Shown here piece by piece: positions 46,292 to 54,699 of a stretch of DNA of 64,000 nt. Position numbers and translations under genes: made by a program. The DNA is from Desulfocarbo sp964620595 (GTDB taxonomy: Bacteria; Desulfobacterota; Desulfarculia; Desulfarculales; Desulfarculaceae). How positions within the stretch are numbered: the first letter of the stretch is position 1; each line of letters starts with the position of its first letter. Location of the stretch: the NCBI GenBank assembly GCA_964620595.1, contig CAZUHP010000014.1, positions 1-64,000 of the forward strand, given 5' to 3'. Below the pieces are notes generated by a model, which had not been told where the DNA came from, ran no database searches, and saw only the letters and a program-made list of their open reading frames with translations.

Positions 46292-46723
46292 TTACTTGAG
46301 TTCATCCCACTTGTAGTCGATGATTTCGGTCAGCACGCCATTCAGCTTCTTGGGATGAACGAACGCGAACTCGCAGTCGCGGAAGGGCCGGGCGATCTCG
46401 CCGTTGGGCGCCGGGATGAAGGGATAGCCCTTGTCCTGGAGCTCCTTGACCGCCTCCCGCGTGTTGTCCACGTTGAAGCTGATGAGCATGACGCCTTCGC
46501 CTCTCTTCTCGATGAACTTAGCCACGTCGCCGTCCGGGGTGGTGGACTCCATCAGCTCGAACCCCACCTCGCCGATCCAGTAGCGGGCCACGTTGATCTT
46601 TTCCGGCTCGTCCACATAGGCGTCGTCCGGCTCGGTCTTGCCCAGGAGCGGCTCCCAGACCTTGCGGGCCTCTTCCAGGTTCTTCACCGCGATGCAAATG
46701 TGGTCTATCTTGTTGGCCTTCAT
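46292..46723 (-). CDS. VOC-family protein resembling methylmalonyl-CoA epimerase
   Basis: 143 aa. Two beta-alpha-beta-beta-beta VOC modules. The first metal ligand His8 (KIDHICIAVKNLEEA) and a terminal Glu133 (VLTEIIDY) are present, and FIEKRGEGVMLISFNV aligns with the epimerase RGEGIHHIAF. The two His normally found there are replaced by Met-Leu, so one metal ligand of a true epimerase is missing. It may act on a related acyl-CoA or bind without catalysis. It lies within the flavoenzyme/Hdr operon. Confidence 0.85.
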   Translation of the reverse strand: MKANKIDHICIAVKNLEEARKVWEPLLGKTEPDDAYVDEPEKINVARYWIGEVGFELMESTTPDGDVAKFIEKRGEGVMLISFNVDNTREAVKELQDKGYPFIPAPNGEIARPFRDCEFAFVHPKKLNGVLTEIIDYKWDELK

Positions 46724-46796
46724 GTCTGCCTCCCCAGCCTTGTGGGCCGGCGGCCGGGCCGTGCCCGGCCGCCGGTGTCTTTTCGCCAGCCCTTGT

Positions 46797-47003
46797 CTAG
46801 AAGGTGACCTTCTCCACGGGGACCGTTATGGCCTCGTCCGGGCAGACGCAGCCGCACTCGTTGCAATCCTCGCAGAGGAACTCGGTAACCACTACCCGGT
46901 TGTCCTGGACCCGGATCGCAGCGTCCGGGCAGGCCTCAACGCAAAGAGGCAAGACCATGCCGCCGCACATGCCGCATTTGTCGAGATCAATTTGAGCAGC
47001 CAT
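46797..47003 (-). CDS. Small 4Fe-4S ferredoxin-like protein
   Basis: 68 aa. First motif CGMCGGMVLPLCVEACP (a long CxxC..CxxxCP spacing), second CEDCNECGCVCPDEA, where Cys44/47/50/54 give a standard cluster and Cys52 is extra. A second, non-identical ferredoxin of the operon. It starts 20 bp after the thiazoline-hydrolase-like gene. Confidence 0.88.
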   Translation of the reverse strand: MAAQIDLDKCGMCGGMVLPLCVEACPDAAIRVQDNRVVVTEFLCEDCNECGCVCPDEAITVPVEKVTF

Positions 47004-47023
47004 CTTTTTTCACTCCCCTCCGG

Positions 47024-47548
47024 TTATTCCTTGTAGAGTCGCCGCAGGCATACGCCTTCGCCCCGCGGGATCGCCTTGATGGTTTCGATCTTGTAGTTGA
47101 CGTTGAAGAAGACATTGACGTCCTCCAGGGTGGTCTGCAGGATCTTGTCGCAGCAGGCCACGTCCTCTTTCATGTCAACGTCGTATTCCTTGGCGAAGGT
47201 GGGCCAGGGACAGCGGTGCCACTTGATGAACACCTCGAAGGGGTTCTCGCCTTTTTCCACGGTGACCACGGCGCCATGGGTGTTCCAGTTGCCGGCCAGG
47301 CTGCGGGCCAGGCTCATCAGCCAGGCCTCTTCGCCCTTGAGCCAGTTCAGGCGGGGAAGGAGGCTCTTGCCGATCTCCACTCCCATGATCCGGGCGGCCT
47401 TGAGGCTAACCTCCAGGGGATCGGCATCAGGACCGGCAATCTCCAGGGCCGCCTGACGCCAGCGCATATAGGCCCTGCCGATTTCGGCCTGGGCGCCCTG
47501 CAGACCTCTCCACAGTTTGGTTATTTCTTTTTCCGCATCAAACGACAT
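47024..47548 (-). CDS. L-2-amino-thiazoline-4-carboxylate hydrolase-like protein
   Basis: 174 aa, soluble. The C-terminal segment IKWHRCPWPTFAKEYDVD, then EDVACCDKILQT, and a final IPRGEGVCLRRL follow the pattern of the ATC-hydrolase family (PF14196-like), in which the Cys residues and a late G-(D/E)-x-x-C-x-(F/R) turn are conserved. The natural substrates of most family members are unknown. It starts right after the flavoenzyme (17 bp) and before a ferredoxin gene. Assignment is by motif only. Confidence 0.5.
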   Translation of the reverse strand: MSFDAEKEITKLWRGLQGAQAEIGRAYMRWRQAALEIAGPDADPLEVSLKAARIMGVEIGKSLLPRLNWLKGEEAWLMSLARSLAGNWNTHGAVVTVEKGENPFEVFIKWHRCPWPTFAKEYDVDMKEDVACCDKILQTTLEDVNVFFNVNYKIETIKAIPRGEGVCLRRLYKE

Positions 47549-47565
47549 TGTGCTAACCTCCTGAA

Positions 47566-49554
47566 TTAGATACGGATACCGATCCGATACCCATCATGAA
47601 CAGCGCTGGAAAGGTTGCGGGGCACCAGGGCGTCGCCGATCACGTAGAACTCGATTCCCTCTCCCTGAACCGCGCTCTTCAGGCTGTCGTTGGCCTCGCG
47701 CTCCGTGACGACCACGGTGTCGCATTTCACGGGGAAGCGGTAGCCGTCATAGGTCTTGACGATGATCTCGCCGTCGTTGATCTGCTCGATGTCGCAGTCG
47801 TTGTAGGCGTTGACCTTGTTCTGCCTGAGGTAGATCATGTAGCGCCACTTGAAGGACGGGTTGATGTCGAAGCCGGCGCTCTTTTCCTTGCCCACGATGG
47901 TGACCTTCTTGCCCTGCTTGGCCAGGAACAGGGCCACGCCGATGCCGGGCTTGCGGTTGCCCCAGACCACCACCGACTCGCCCACCTCGACCCGGCCGGC
48001 CAGCACGTCCAGCACGTTGACCACGTTCTTGGCCTCCTCGCTGCCGGGCAGCTGGGAGTAGACCGGGCCGGTGGCCAGCACCACCGCGTCGGGCATCTCT
48101 TCCTCGATGAGCTCGGGGGTGACCTCGGTGCCCAGGTGGAACTGGACCCCGTACTTCTCGCACATGGTCTTCTGGTAGTTGGGGCAGGTCATCAGCTCCT
48201 CGTCGCCGTAGGGCGCCTTGGAGGCCTCCAGCAGGGTGCCGCCCAACTCCTCGCGCTTGTCGTAGACGTGGACCTCGTGCCCCCGCTGGGCGGCCACGTA
48301 GGCGCACTCCAGGCCGGCCGGGCCCGCGCCCACGATCATGATCTCCTTCTTGTCGTCCTCGCTCACCGGCTTGGGATAGAAGTTCTCGTCGTGCTCGTGG
48401 GCGCACAGGGGGTTGATGTAGCAGGTCATGGGCGCGTCGCGGAACAGGCGGGCCAGGCACAGGTTGCAGGCCACGCAGTGCCGGATCTCGTCCTGCCGGT
48501 CCTCCAGCACCTTCTTGGGCATGAGGGGATCGGCGATCATGGAGCGGCACATCTCCCACATGTCCAGCTCGCCGGCCGCGATGGCCTTTTCCGGCAGCTC
48601 GGGGATGAACAGGCGGTAGGCCATCTGCACGGGCACGCTGATGTGCTCCTTGGCCCGCTTGGCCAGGTGGAGCCAGGAGCCCATGGGCACGTCACGGGAG
48701 ATGACCGGCACGATGGACTCCTGCCAGCCGGCGGTGACGCTCATGTAGTCGATGCCCGCCTCCTCGGCGATCTTGTAGCACTCCATGGACTCTTCGGGCG
48801 TGTTGCCGCGCACGTCGGCCAGAAGCTCGTCGGCGCACATGCGGATGCCCACCGGGATGTCGGGGCCCACCGCCTCCTTGACGCCCTGGATGATCTCCAC
48901 CACCACCTGCATGCGGCCGCGCAGGTCGCCGCCGTACTTGTCGGTGCGGCGGTTGGTGTAGCTGGAGATGAAGTTGGAGATGAGGTAGCCCACGATGCCG
49001 GAGACCTCGATCACGTCGAAGCCGGCCTCCACGCCCCGCTTGGCGGCGTCGATGTGCTGCTGGATCATCTCCTCGATCTCGGCGATGGTCATCTCGTACA
49101 TGGGCTTGAAGATGCGCAGCCGCTGGGGGACCGTGGAGGGGGCGTGGCCGGAGGGGACCTCCACCGCGCCCACCCGGCCGCAGTCCATGAGCTGGAAGCC
49201 GGCAATGGCCCGCTCGCTGTGGATGGCATCGGCGATCTTCTTCAGGCCGGGGATGTACTTGTCGTCCCAGGCGGCTGCCTGGCCCACGTAACCCTGCCCC
49301 TTGCGGGCCGGGTCCATGTAGACACCCTGCATGAAGCACAGGCCGCCCACCACGCCTTCGGCCCGGGACCGCATGTAAGCCACGTCAGCGTCGGTGATGA
49401 AACCGTTATGATCGTTGAGGTTGTCCTCGGTGGCGGCGTACTTGATCCGGTTGGGGACTATGAGGTTGCCGATCTGGATCGGGCTGAACAAGTTGGGATA
49501 TTTTTTTGCTCCCTCATAGGATGAGTAGTCCCATTCAAACAATACCTTTGCCAT
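47566..49554 (-). CDS. Old yellow enzyme / 2,4-dienoyl-CoA reductase-like flavoenzyme
   Basis: 662 aa. N-terminal FMN TIM-barrel (about 1-370): NLFSPIQIGNLIVPNRI, then HIDAAKRGVEAGFDVIEV and YTNRRTDKYGGDLRGR with the conserved GGxxxxR. A 4Fe-4S motif follows (CVACNLCLARLFRDAPMTC), then an FAD/NAD(P) domain (IVGAGPAGLECAYVAAQRG) to the end. Layout matches 2,4-dienoyl-CoA reductase and trimethylamine dehydrogenase-type enzymes; the substrate is not set. AGGAGG eight bases before ATG 49554 fixes the start. Likely co-transcribed with the TetR gene upstream. Confidence 0.9.
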   Translation of the reverse strand: MAKVLFEWDYSSYEGAKKYPNLFSPIQIGNLIVPNRIKYAATEDNLNDHNGFITDADVAYMRSRAEGVVGGLCFMQGVYMDPARKGQGYVGQAAAWDDKYIPGLKKIADAIHSERAIAGFQLMDCGRVGAVEVPSGHAPSTVPQRLRIFKPMYEMTIAEIEEMIQQHIDAAKRGVEAGFDVIEVSGIVGYLISNFISSYTNRRTDKYGGDLRGRMQVVVEIIQGVKEAVGPDIPVGIRMCADELLADVRGNTPEESMECYKIAEEAGIDYMSVTAGWQESIVPVISRDVPMGSWLHLAKRAKEHISVPVQMAYRLFIPELPEKAIAAGELDMWEMCRSMIADPLMPKKVLEDRQDEIRHCVACNLCLARLFRDAPMTCYINPLCAHEHDENFYPKPVSEDDKKEIMIVGAGPAGLECAYVAAQRGHEVHVYDKREELGGTLLEASKAPYGDEELMTCPNYQKTMCEKYGVQFHLGTEVTPELIEEEMPDAVVLATGPVYSQLPGSEEAKNVVNVLDVLAGRVEVGESVVVWGNRKPGIGVALFLAKQGKKVTIVGKEKSAGFDINPSFKWRYMIYLRQNKVNAYNDCDIEQINDGEIIVKTYDGYRFPVKCDTVVVTEREANDSLKSAVQGEGIEFYVIGDALVPRNLSSAVHDGYRIGIRI

Positions 49555-49623
49555 TGAGCTTACCTCCTGTGCTATATGGGTCACGCTAAAGCTTGTATGC
49601 AGCCCCTGTCGCCTCCCCGGTCC

Positions 49624-50295
49624 CTAGGCCGGCGGGCGGTTTGCTTCTCCCGGTGCCTGCCGGGGCTGGGCCTCCCCGGGCCGGTCTTTCTTGTTGGCGA
49701 ACGCATCCACGAACAGCTCGAACATCTGCTCCAGCTTGTCGAACAGGGAGTAGGACATGTCCTTGAGCAGCCAGCGGGTCACGGTGTAGTCCATGGTTCC
49801 GATGAACACGCAGCGGGCCACGTAGGGGTCCAGGTCGGGCTTCATCTCGCCGCTGGCCGCGCCCTCCTCGAATATCTCCAGCAAATACGAGTACAGGCTG
49901 CGGACATTGGAGTAGACGTCGGTCTCCATGAAGCTGGCGTTGGTCTTCAGGAACATGTAGACGATCTTGGCGTCGAGGGGGGATTGCTCGATGCGGCGCA
50001 GGTTCCACCACAGGTACTTGCGGAGCTTGTTGAAGGCCCCCTGGATGCCGAACATCTGGTCTTCCAGGTCGGCCAGGAGCTGGCGCACCCACAGGTCGGG
50101 GATGGTGATCAGCAGGTCTTCCTTGCCCTTGAAATACTCGTACAGGGCCGCCTCGGACACTCCCGCCTGCTTGGAGATGTCCACCACCGTGGTCTTCTGG
50201 TAACCGTACTCGGCAAAGAGCTTTCTCGCCGAATCAATGATGCGCTGCTTGGTGCCTTCGCCTTTTTTGTTACCAGCCAAATCTTGACTCCCCAT
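49624..50295 (-). CDS. TetR family regulator
   Basis: 223 aa. N-terminal HTH about 18-62 (TKQRIIDSARKLFAEYGYQ, TTVVDISKQAGVSEAALYEYFKGKEDLL) is standard TetR; the ligand-binding half is helical, and the tail is Pro/Gly-rich. It is the first gene of the minus-strand catabolic operon (flavoenzyme next after 69 bp), so it most likely represses its own operon. Three similar sites in the upstream 300 bp are candidate operators. Regulators of this sort often bind acyl-CoA or aromatic ligands. Confidence 0.93.
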   Translation of the reverse strand: MGSQDLAGNKKGEGTKQRIIDSARKLFAEYGYQKTTVVDISKQAGVSEAALYEYFKGKEDLLITIPDLWVRQLLADLEDQMFGIQGAFNKLRKYLWWNLRRIEQSPLDAKIVYMFLKTNASFMETDVYSNVRSLYSYLLEIFEEGAASGEMKPDLDPYVARCVFIGTMDYTVTRWLLKDMSYSLFDKLEQMFELFVDAFANKKDRPGEAQPRQAPGEANRPPA

Positions 50296-50310
50296 GGCCC
50301 CTCCTCAAAC

Positions 50311-50328
50311 CTTGCTTAAGGTTATTAG
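50311..50328. promoter_or_regulatory. Candidate TetR operator 1
   Basis: CTTGCTTAAGGTTATTAG, 15 bp upstream of the TetR start; it includes the perfect palindrome AACCTT-GCTT-AAGGTT (from 50309). Confidence 0.5.
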
Positions 50329-50376
50329 GCGGAACAGACCATAAGACGGCTTTTTGCGCTTAACCAGTTGTTATAG

Positions 50377-50394
50377 CTTGCTTAATGTTACTAG
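50377..50394. promoter_or_regulatory. Candidate TetR operator 2
   Basis: CTTGCTTAATGTTACTAG, 66 bp from site 1 and matching it at 16 of 18 bases. Confidence 0.5.
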
Positions 50395-50573
50395 ATGATA
50401 AATGCGCCCCTTGGCTGCTGCCCCTTGAAACAAAAGCAAAAATCCGCGATGGCGGCTTGGATTCGAATCGTCCCCCTAACAGCACGAGGCAGATAGCCAT
50501 AATCTATTGATATTTGGCCCACAACTGCTGCAAATCAATGAGATAAAACCTGCAAAACGCGGTTAGGTTCTGT

Positions 50574-50591
50574 CGAGCTTAATATCATTAG
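50574..50591. promoter_or_regulatory. Candidate TetR operator 3 (weaker)
   Basis: CGAGCTTAATATCATTAG shares GCTTAA and ATTAG with sites 1 and 2 but differs in the middle. Confidence 0.35.
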
Positions 50592-51076
50592 GTTTTGAGA
50601 GCTGTCAAGAAAAAAAGTTGGCGGTCCGCCAAGCCCGGGTTCAGCCGGCCCGTGGCCGGACTTGCGCCCAAAGTTGTCCCGCGCCGGCTTCGCTCGCCTT
50701 AATCATATTGAATTCAGCCTGTTATCCTGGCGATGGCATCCAGGGGACACCATGAGGAGGTAAGGGCATAACTGGCTTGAAGGGGCTGCCTTTTTGCCCA
50801 ACAGGCAGTGGAAGGGTGGTTTGCGGCTCCCAACCTATGCAAACTAGGCATGACTGCACAATATGCAACTAACTATGTGTATTATATCGCAAATATTATT
50901 ATGAAACCCAAGAGGCGGGCTGGCGGACCCCTCCCTGACCGCGCCAGAAGCGGCGCGCAAGCCCTGGCAAAAGCCTTTTCCCGGTTGATTCAAGGGCCGG
51001 AAACCGCGCCGGGAGCCTCCAGGCAAAAGACCAGCGGGCCTTTTCTTAATGCCCCTCGGTTACACCCGGGAGAACC

Positions 51077-51173
51077 GGGGGGGCGGAGGCGACGGGGGGC
51101 GACGGGGGGCGGAGGGGGGGCGACGGGGGGGGCGACGGGAGCGGGGGGAAGGGCAGGGCGAAAGGGGGGGACA
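51077..51173 (+). repeat. G-rich CGAC repeat in the TetR/activator gap
   Basis: About five (G)5-7CGAC or CGGAGG units on the plus strand. Unlike most copies, it lies 3' of a minus-strand gene but is G-rich on the plus strand, so its orientation relative to the adjacent gene is reversed. Confidence 0.7.
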
Positions 51174-51232
51174 AACAGCGCGCGGGCCGGCCCTTCCCGG
51201 ACCGGCCCACGCCAGCAAGGCTTGCCAGAAGA

Positions 51233-53197
51233 TCAGCTCAGGCCGAACTTCTCCCGCCAGGCGTACACGGTGGGCCGGGAGATGTTCAGGGCCCGGGCCA
51301 CCTTGGAGATGTTGCCCCCCATCTCCTGGTAGGCGCGCACGAACTCCAGGTAGCGCTTGCGGTCCTTTTCGCTCACGTGGTCGGGGATGTTGAAGGAGCG
51401 GCGCATGCCTTCGGGAAGGCTCTCATAGGTGATGAGGTCCCCCTTGCACATGACCATGGCCTGCTCTATCACGTTGCGCAGTTCGCGCACGTTGCCGGGC
51501 CAGTCGTAGGCGGTGAGCGCCTGCATGACCTCCGGGGAGAAGCCCTTGAACTGGCGGCCCATGGCGGCGGACAGGGTTTGCAGGAAATGCTCGGCCAGAA
51601 GCGGTATGTCCGACTTGCGCTCCTGCAGGGTGGGCAGATCCAGGCGGATCACGTTGAGGCGGAAGAACAGGTCGCCCCGGAAGCGCCCGCTGTCCACCAG
51701 TTGTTGCAGGTCCTTGTTGGAGGCGGCGATGATGCGCACGTCCACCGGAATGCCCTTGGTGCCGCCCAGGCGGGTGACCACCCGCTCCTCGATCACCCGC
51801 AACAGGTACACCTGGGACTCGGGGGGCATCTCGGATATCTCGTCCAGGAGCAGGGTGCCGCCGTTGGCCAGCTCGAACTTGCTGGGGTGGCCCTTCTGCT
51901 TGGCCCCGGTGAAGGCCCCGGCCTCGTACCCGAACAGCTCGCTGCCCAGAAGCTCGGTGGGGATGGAGCCGCAGTTTATGGCCACAAAGGGCTTGTGCCG
52001 CCGGGGGCTGTTGTCGTGGATGTAGCGGGTGATCACCTCCTTGCCCGTGCCGGTCTCGCCCATGATCAGCACGTTGGAGTCGTACTGGGCCGCGTGCCGG
52101 GCCGCCTCCAGGGTGGCGCGGAAGACCGGGGACTCGCCCACCGGGGTGTTGGTCAGGGCCAGGTTGCCGGAGGACTGGGGGAGGCGGGCCTCGGTTATCT
52201 CGGGCCGGATGGGCTCGATGAGGATCAAGGTGCCGATGGGGCGCCGGTGGTGCAACAGGGGCTTGCACTCCAGGCGGGCAGGGGACGAATCGGGCAGGGT
52301 GATCTGGGTGGGGCCCTTCAGGTTCAGCCACTTGCTGAGCTGGGGCAGGTCGTCGGTGCTCTTGTCCACCAGCTCGTCGTTCTCCAGGCCCAGGTACTCC
52401 AGGGCGGTGAGGTTCATGCGCCGGATGCGGCGGTTCTGGTCCACCACGATCACCCCGCGCTGCATCTGGTCCAGGGTGAGCTGGGTGCTGCACTCCCGGA
52501 AGATGTCCTCCTGCTCCTTCTGGCTGCGGTATATCTCCAGCTCGATGCAGTGGCCCATCTGCAGGGCCATGCCCATGGTGTGGGGCTGGAAGTTCTGCAC
52601 CATGGAAACGAAGTCCAGCACCCCGATGATCTGCTTGCTGAAGGGGTTGCGGATGGGCACCGCGCTGCAGGTGAAGCCGTGCAGGTCGCGGCAGAAGTGC
52701 TCGGCGTGAAAGACCTGGCTGGGCTGGCCGGTGGCCAGGGCCACGCCCACCGCGTTGGTGCCCGCGAACTGCTCGCTCCAGTTGGCCCCCACCCGGAAGT
52801 TCAGCCCCTCCAGCTTCTTGCGCAGCTCCGGGTCGCCGTAGGTCATCAGTATGTAGCCCTCGTTGTCCACAAAGGCGATCAGGTAGTGCGAGGCCTCCAC
52901 CAGCTTCTCGATCCTGGTTATCACCGGCCGCACTATCTCCAGGTATTCACGGTGCGAGCCCAGGCGGACCTGCACCCGTTCGGGCGAGAGCAGGGCAGGG
53001 GCAGGGAGCAGGGGGTCCACGTTGAGGTCCAGGCAGCGCTCCCAGGAGTTGCCGATGGAGGGGCGCAGGTGCTCCACCGGTATGGTCTGGCTGGTGGCGA
53101 ACTGGGTCCAGATCTGTTCCAGGCGCGAGAGGTCCTTTTGGGGGTCGAAGTTGTCCTCCCGGTAGAGGATGACCTCACTGGTGACTTCAAAACTCAT
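51233..53197 (-). CDS. Sigma54-dependent activator, AcoR-like
   Basis: 654 aa bacterial enhancer-binding protein. An N-terminal GAF domain (about 75-225, FRVGANWSEQFAGTNAVGVAL) and a PAS domain (about 240-330) are followed by the AAA+ domain with Walker A GETGTGKE (380-387), the sigma54-contact loop GAFTGA (427-432) and Walker B GGTLLLDE (446-453). A Fis-type HTH lies at the end (SKVARALNISRPTVYAW). Resembles AcoR-type activators, which respond to a small metabolite. ATG 53197 has AAGGAG before it. It lies divergent to the Mo-hydroxylase operon and likely binds the TGTAAA sites in between, activating that operon and the chemoreceptor. Confidence 0.93.
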   Translation of the reverse strand: MSFEVTSEVILYREDNFDPQKDLSRLEQIWTQFATSQTIPVEHLRPSIGNSWERCLDLNVDPLLPAPALLSPERVQVRLGSHREYLEIVRPVITRIEKLVEASHYLIAFVDNEGYILMTYGDPELRKKLEGLNFRVGANWSEQFAGTNAVGVALATGQPSQVFHAEHFCRDLHGFTCSAVPIRNPFSKQIIGVLDFVSMVQNFQPHTMGMALQMGHCIELEIYRSQKEQEDIFRECSTQLTLDQMQRGVIVVDQNRRIRRMNLTALEYLGLENDELVDKSTDDLPQLSKWLNLKGPTQITLPDSSPARLECKPLLHHRRPIGTLILIEPIRPEITEARLPQSSGNLALTNTPVGESPVFRATLEAARHAAQYDSNVLIMGETGTGKEVITRYIHDNSPRRHKPFVAINCGSIPTELLGSELFGYEAGAFTGAKQKGHPSKFELANGGTLLLDEISEMPPESQVYLLRVIEERVVTRLGGTKGIPVDVRIIAASNKDLQQLVDSGRFRGDLFFRLNVIRLDLPTLQERKSDIPLLAEHFLQTLSAAMGRQFKGFSPEVMQALTAYDWPGNVRELRNVIEQAMVMCKGDLITYESLPEGMRRSFNIPDHVSEKDRKRYLEFVRAYQEMGGNISKVARALNISRPTVYAWREKFGLS

Positions 53198-53796
53198 GCT
53201 GGCCGACTCCTTGCCGTGGAAGCGCGCCCTTGGGAAAGGGGGCGTAGGCGACATCCTAAATAAGAGGAACTTTACTGCTCGGTTTACAGTAGGAGCTTCA
53301 TGATACGAGATGCCAGGGGCGAAGTGTCAAGTCCCAAATGGGGGCCCAAGGGCCGCCGGAGCCCGGCCCGGGAAGACAGGCCTTGCTAAGTGGTTGTTAT
53401 GAATCGGCATATTTTCTTGTGCCGTTTTGCGGGGCGTGTTTGCCCTTCCGATGGGGAGCCGCCCCCCAAAAACGGAGTGCGGTAAAAAGGCCCTGCCTGC
53501 CGCCCCCAAGGCCGCTTCTTGGCGAAAAAATGTAAACAACTGTAAAGCCCCTGCACCGCCGATTGTAAAGAAACCATGCCTGCCGGTCTTGGCCTCCCCT
53601 TGGCTCCATTCCACGATTTGTCCTGAAAATCAGCCTGTTTTGTGCACAAACTCCTGCCCTGGCACTGCCCTTGCTTACTCTGGGCGCGGTTTGGCAATGT
53701 GTGTGCCTCGCGGCGATGGAAGCTCCCGAGATTCCGCACGCCATGGTTTCGCCCGGGGCGGGTTTGGGTGCCTCAAACGAACAAGGAAGGGGTGGC
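53198..53796. other. Divergent control region of activator and Mo-hydroxylase operon
   Basis: About 600 bp with no gene. Near the activator start, TTTACT (53271-53276) and TTTACA (53283-53288) suggest self-regulation. The right half carries the sigma54 module (53531-53674) and a leader of about 110 bp before coxM. Confidence 0.65.
53531..53674 (+). promoter_or_regulatory. Sigma54 promoter module of the Mo-hydroxylase operon
   Basis: Three activator sites TGTAAA (53531-53536, 53541-53546, 53564-53569; spacings 10 and 23 bp), an IHF-like AATCAGCCTGTTT (53628-53640) and the -24/-12 element TGGCAC-TGCCC-TTGC (53660-53674). The transcription start should lie near 53686. The same element set, in the same order and spacing, is found before the chemoreceptor. 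Confidence 0.85.
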
Positions 53797-54666
53797 ATGA
53801 GTAGTCGTATCTTGCCCGAGTTTGATTTGCTGATGCCACAGAGCTTGGCCGAAGCCGTGGAGATGTTGGGTCAAAGCGGCGACCAGACGGCCGTGATGGC
53901 GGGGGGGACCGACCTTCTGGTCCTCATGAAGATGGGATACAACCCCGCCAACGTGCTCTGTTTGGCTGATGTCCCCGGCCTGGACTACGTGGAGTTCGAC
54001 CAGTCCGCAGGCCTGCGGCTGGGCGCCATGGCCACGCTGGCCCAGGTGGCGGAGAGTTCCGTGGTGAAGGAGAAGTACTCCGCCTTGTGGGCTTCTGCCC
54101 GCAGCAACGGCACCATGCAGACCCGCAACCTGGGCACGGTCCTGGGCAACGTGATGCGCGCCTCCCCGGCCGGTGATTGCTGCTGCGCGGTCCTGGCCCT
54201 GGGCGGCAGCGTGGTGCTGGAGGGCCCCGGCGGCCGCCGGGAGGTGGATATCGACGACTTCTGGCTGGATTACCGCAAGACCGCCCGCAAGCCGGACGAG
54301 CTGGCCGTGGAGCTGAAGCTGCCGGCCCCGGTCGCCGGCGGCGTCTCGGCCTTCACCGCGCTCACCCGCACCTACCAGGATCTGGCCAAGATCAATGCCG
54401 CGGCCTGGTTGGTGATGGACGGCGACACCTGCCAGAAGGCCCGCCTGGCCATGGGGGCGGTGGCTCCGGTGACCCTGCGCCTCAAGGAATGCGAGCAGAT
54501 GCTGGAGGGCCAGAAGGTCTCGGACCAGCTCTTGGCCCAGATGGCGGAAAAGGCCTCCCAACTGATCAACCCCATCGACGACGTGCGCTCCAGCGCGGAA
54601 TACCGCCGGGAGGTGGCTGGGGTCTTGATCAAGCGGGTCATCCAGGACGCCCTGCAGGGAGCGTGA
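53797..54666 (+). CDS. Molybdenum hydroxylase, FAD-binding subunit
   Basis: 289 aa, CoxM/XdhB-type. FAD motifs AGGTDLLVLMK near residue 35 and RNLGTVLGN near 108, then a C-terminal CO-dehydrogenase flavoprotein-like domain. It lacks the extra 4Fe-4S loop of 4-hydroxybenzoyl-CoA reductase, so that enzyme is unlikely. ATG 53797 follows AAGGAAGGGG and is chosen over a far upstream start at 53671 within the promoter. First gene of the sigma54-driven operon. Confidence 0.9.
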   Translation: MSSRILPEFDLLMPQSLAEAVEMLGQSGDQTAVMAGGTDLLVLMKMGYNPANVLCLADVPGLDYVEFDQSAGLRLGAMATLAQVAESSVVKEKYSALWASARSNGTMQTRNLGTVLGNVMRASPAGDCCCAVLALGGSVVLEGPGGRREVDIDDFWLDYRKTARKPDELAVELKLPAPVAGGVSAFTALTRTYQDLAKINAAAWLVMDGDTCQKARLAMGAVAPVTLRLKECEQMLEGQKVSDQLLAQMAEKASQLINPIDDVRSSAEYRREVAGVLIKRVIQDALQGA

Positions 54667-54699
54667 GCCAACCCGGACTAATTCAGTTTGGAGCGAGAG

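Larger units (their letters stand above)
50296..51232. other. Long non-coding region upstream of the TetR gene
   Basis: About 940 bp between the TetR gene and the sigma54 activator gene (both on the minus strand). It holds the three candidate TetR sites, a TTGGCGG-T-CCGCCAA palindrome (50618-50632) and a G-rich repeat (51077-51173). Between 50640 and 51070 I see nothing coding that I would defend; the frames open there show no plausible protein. Confidence 0.6.

Noticed and set aside
50808..51332. Plus-strand frame crossing the G-rich repeat
   Set aside because: No ribosome-binding site; most of its length is repeat-encoded Gly/Arg and antisense of the activator gene.
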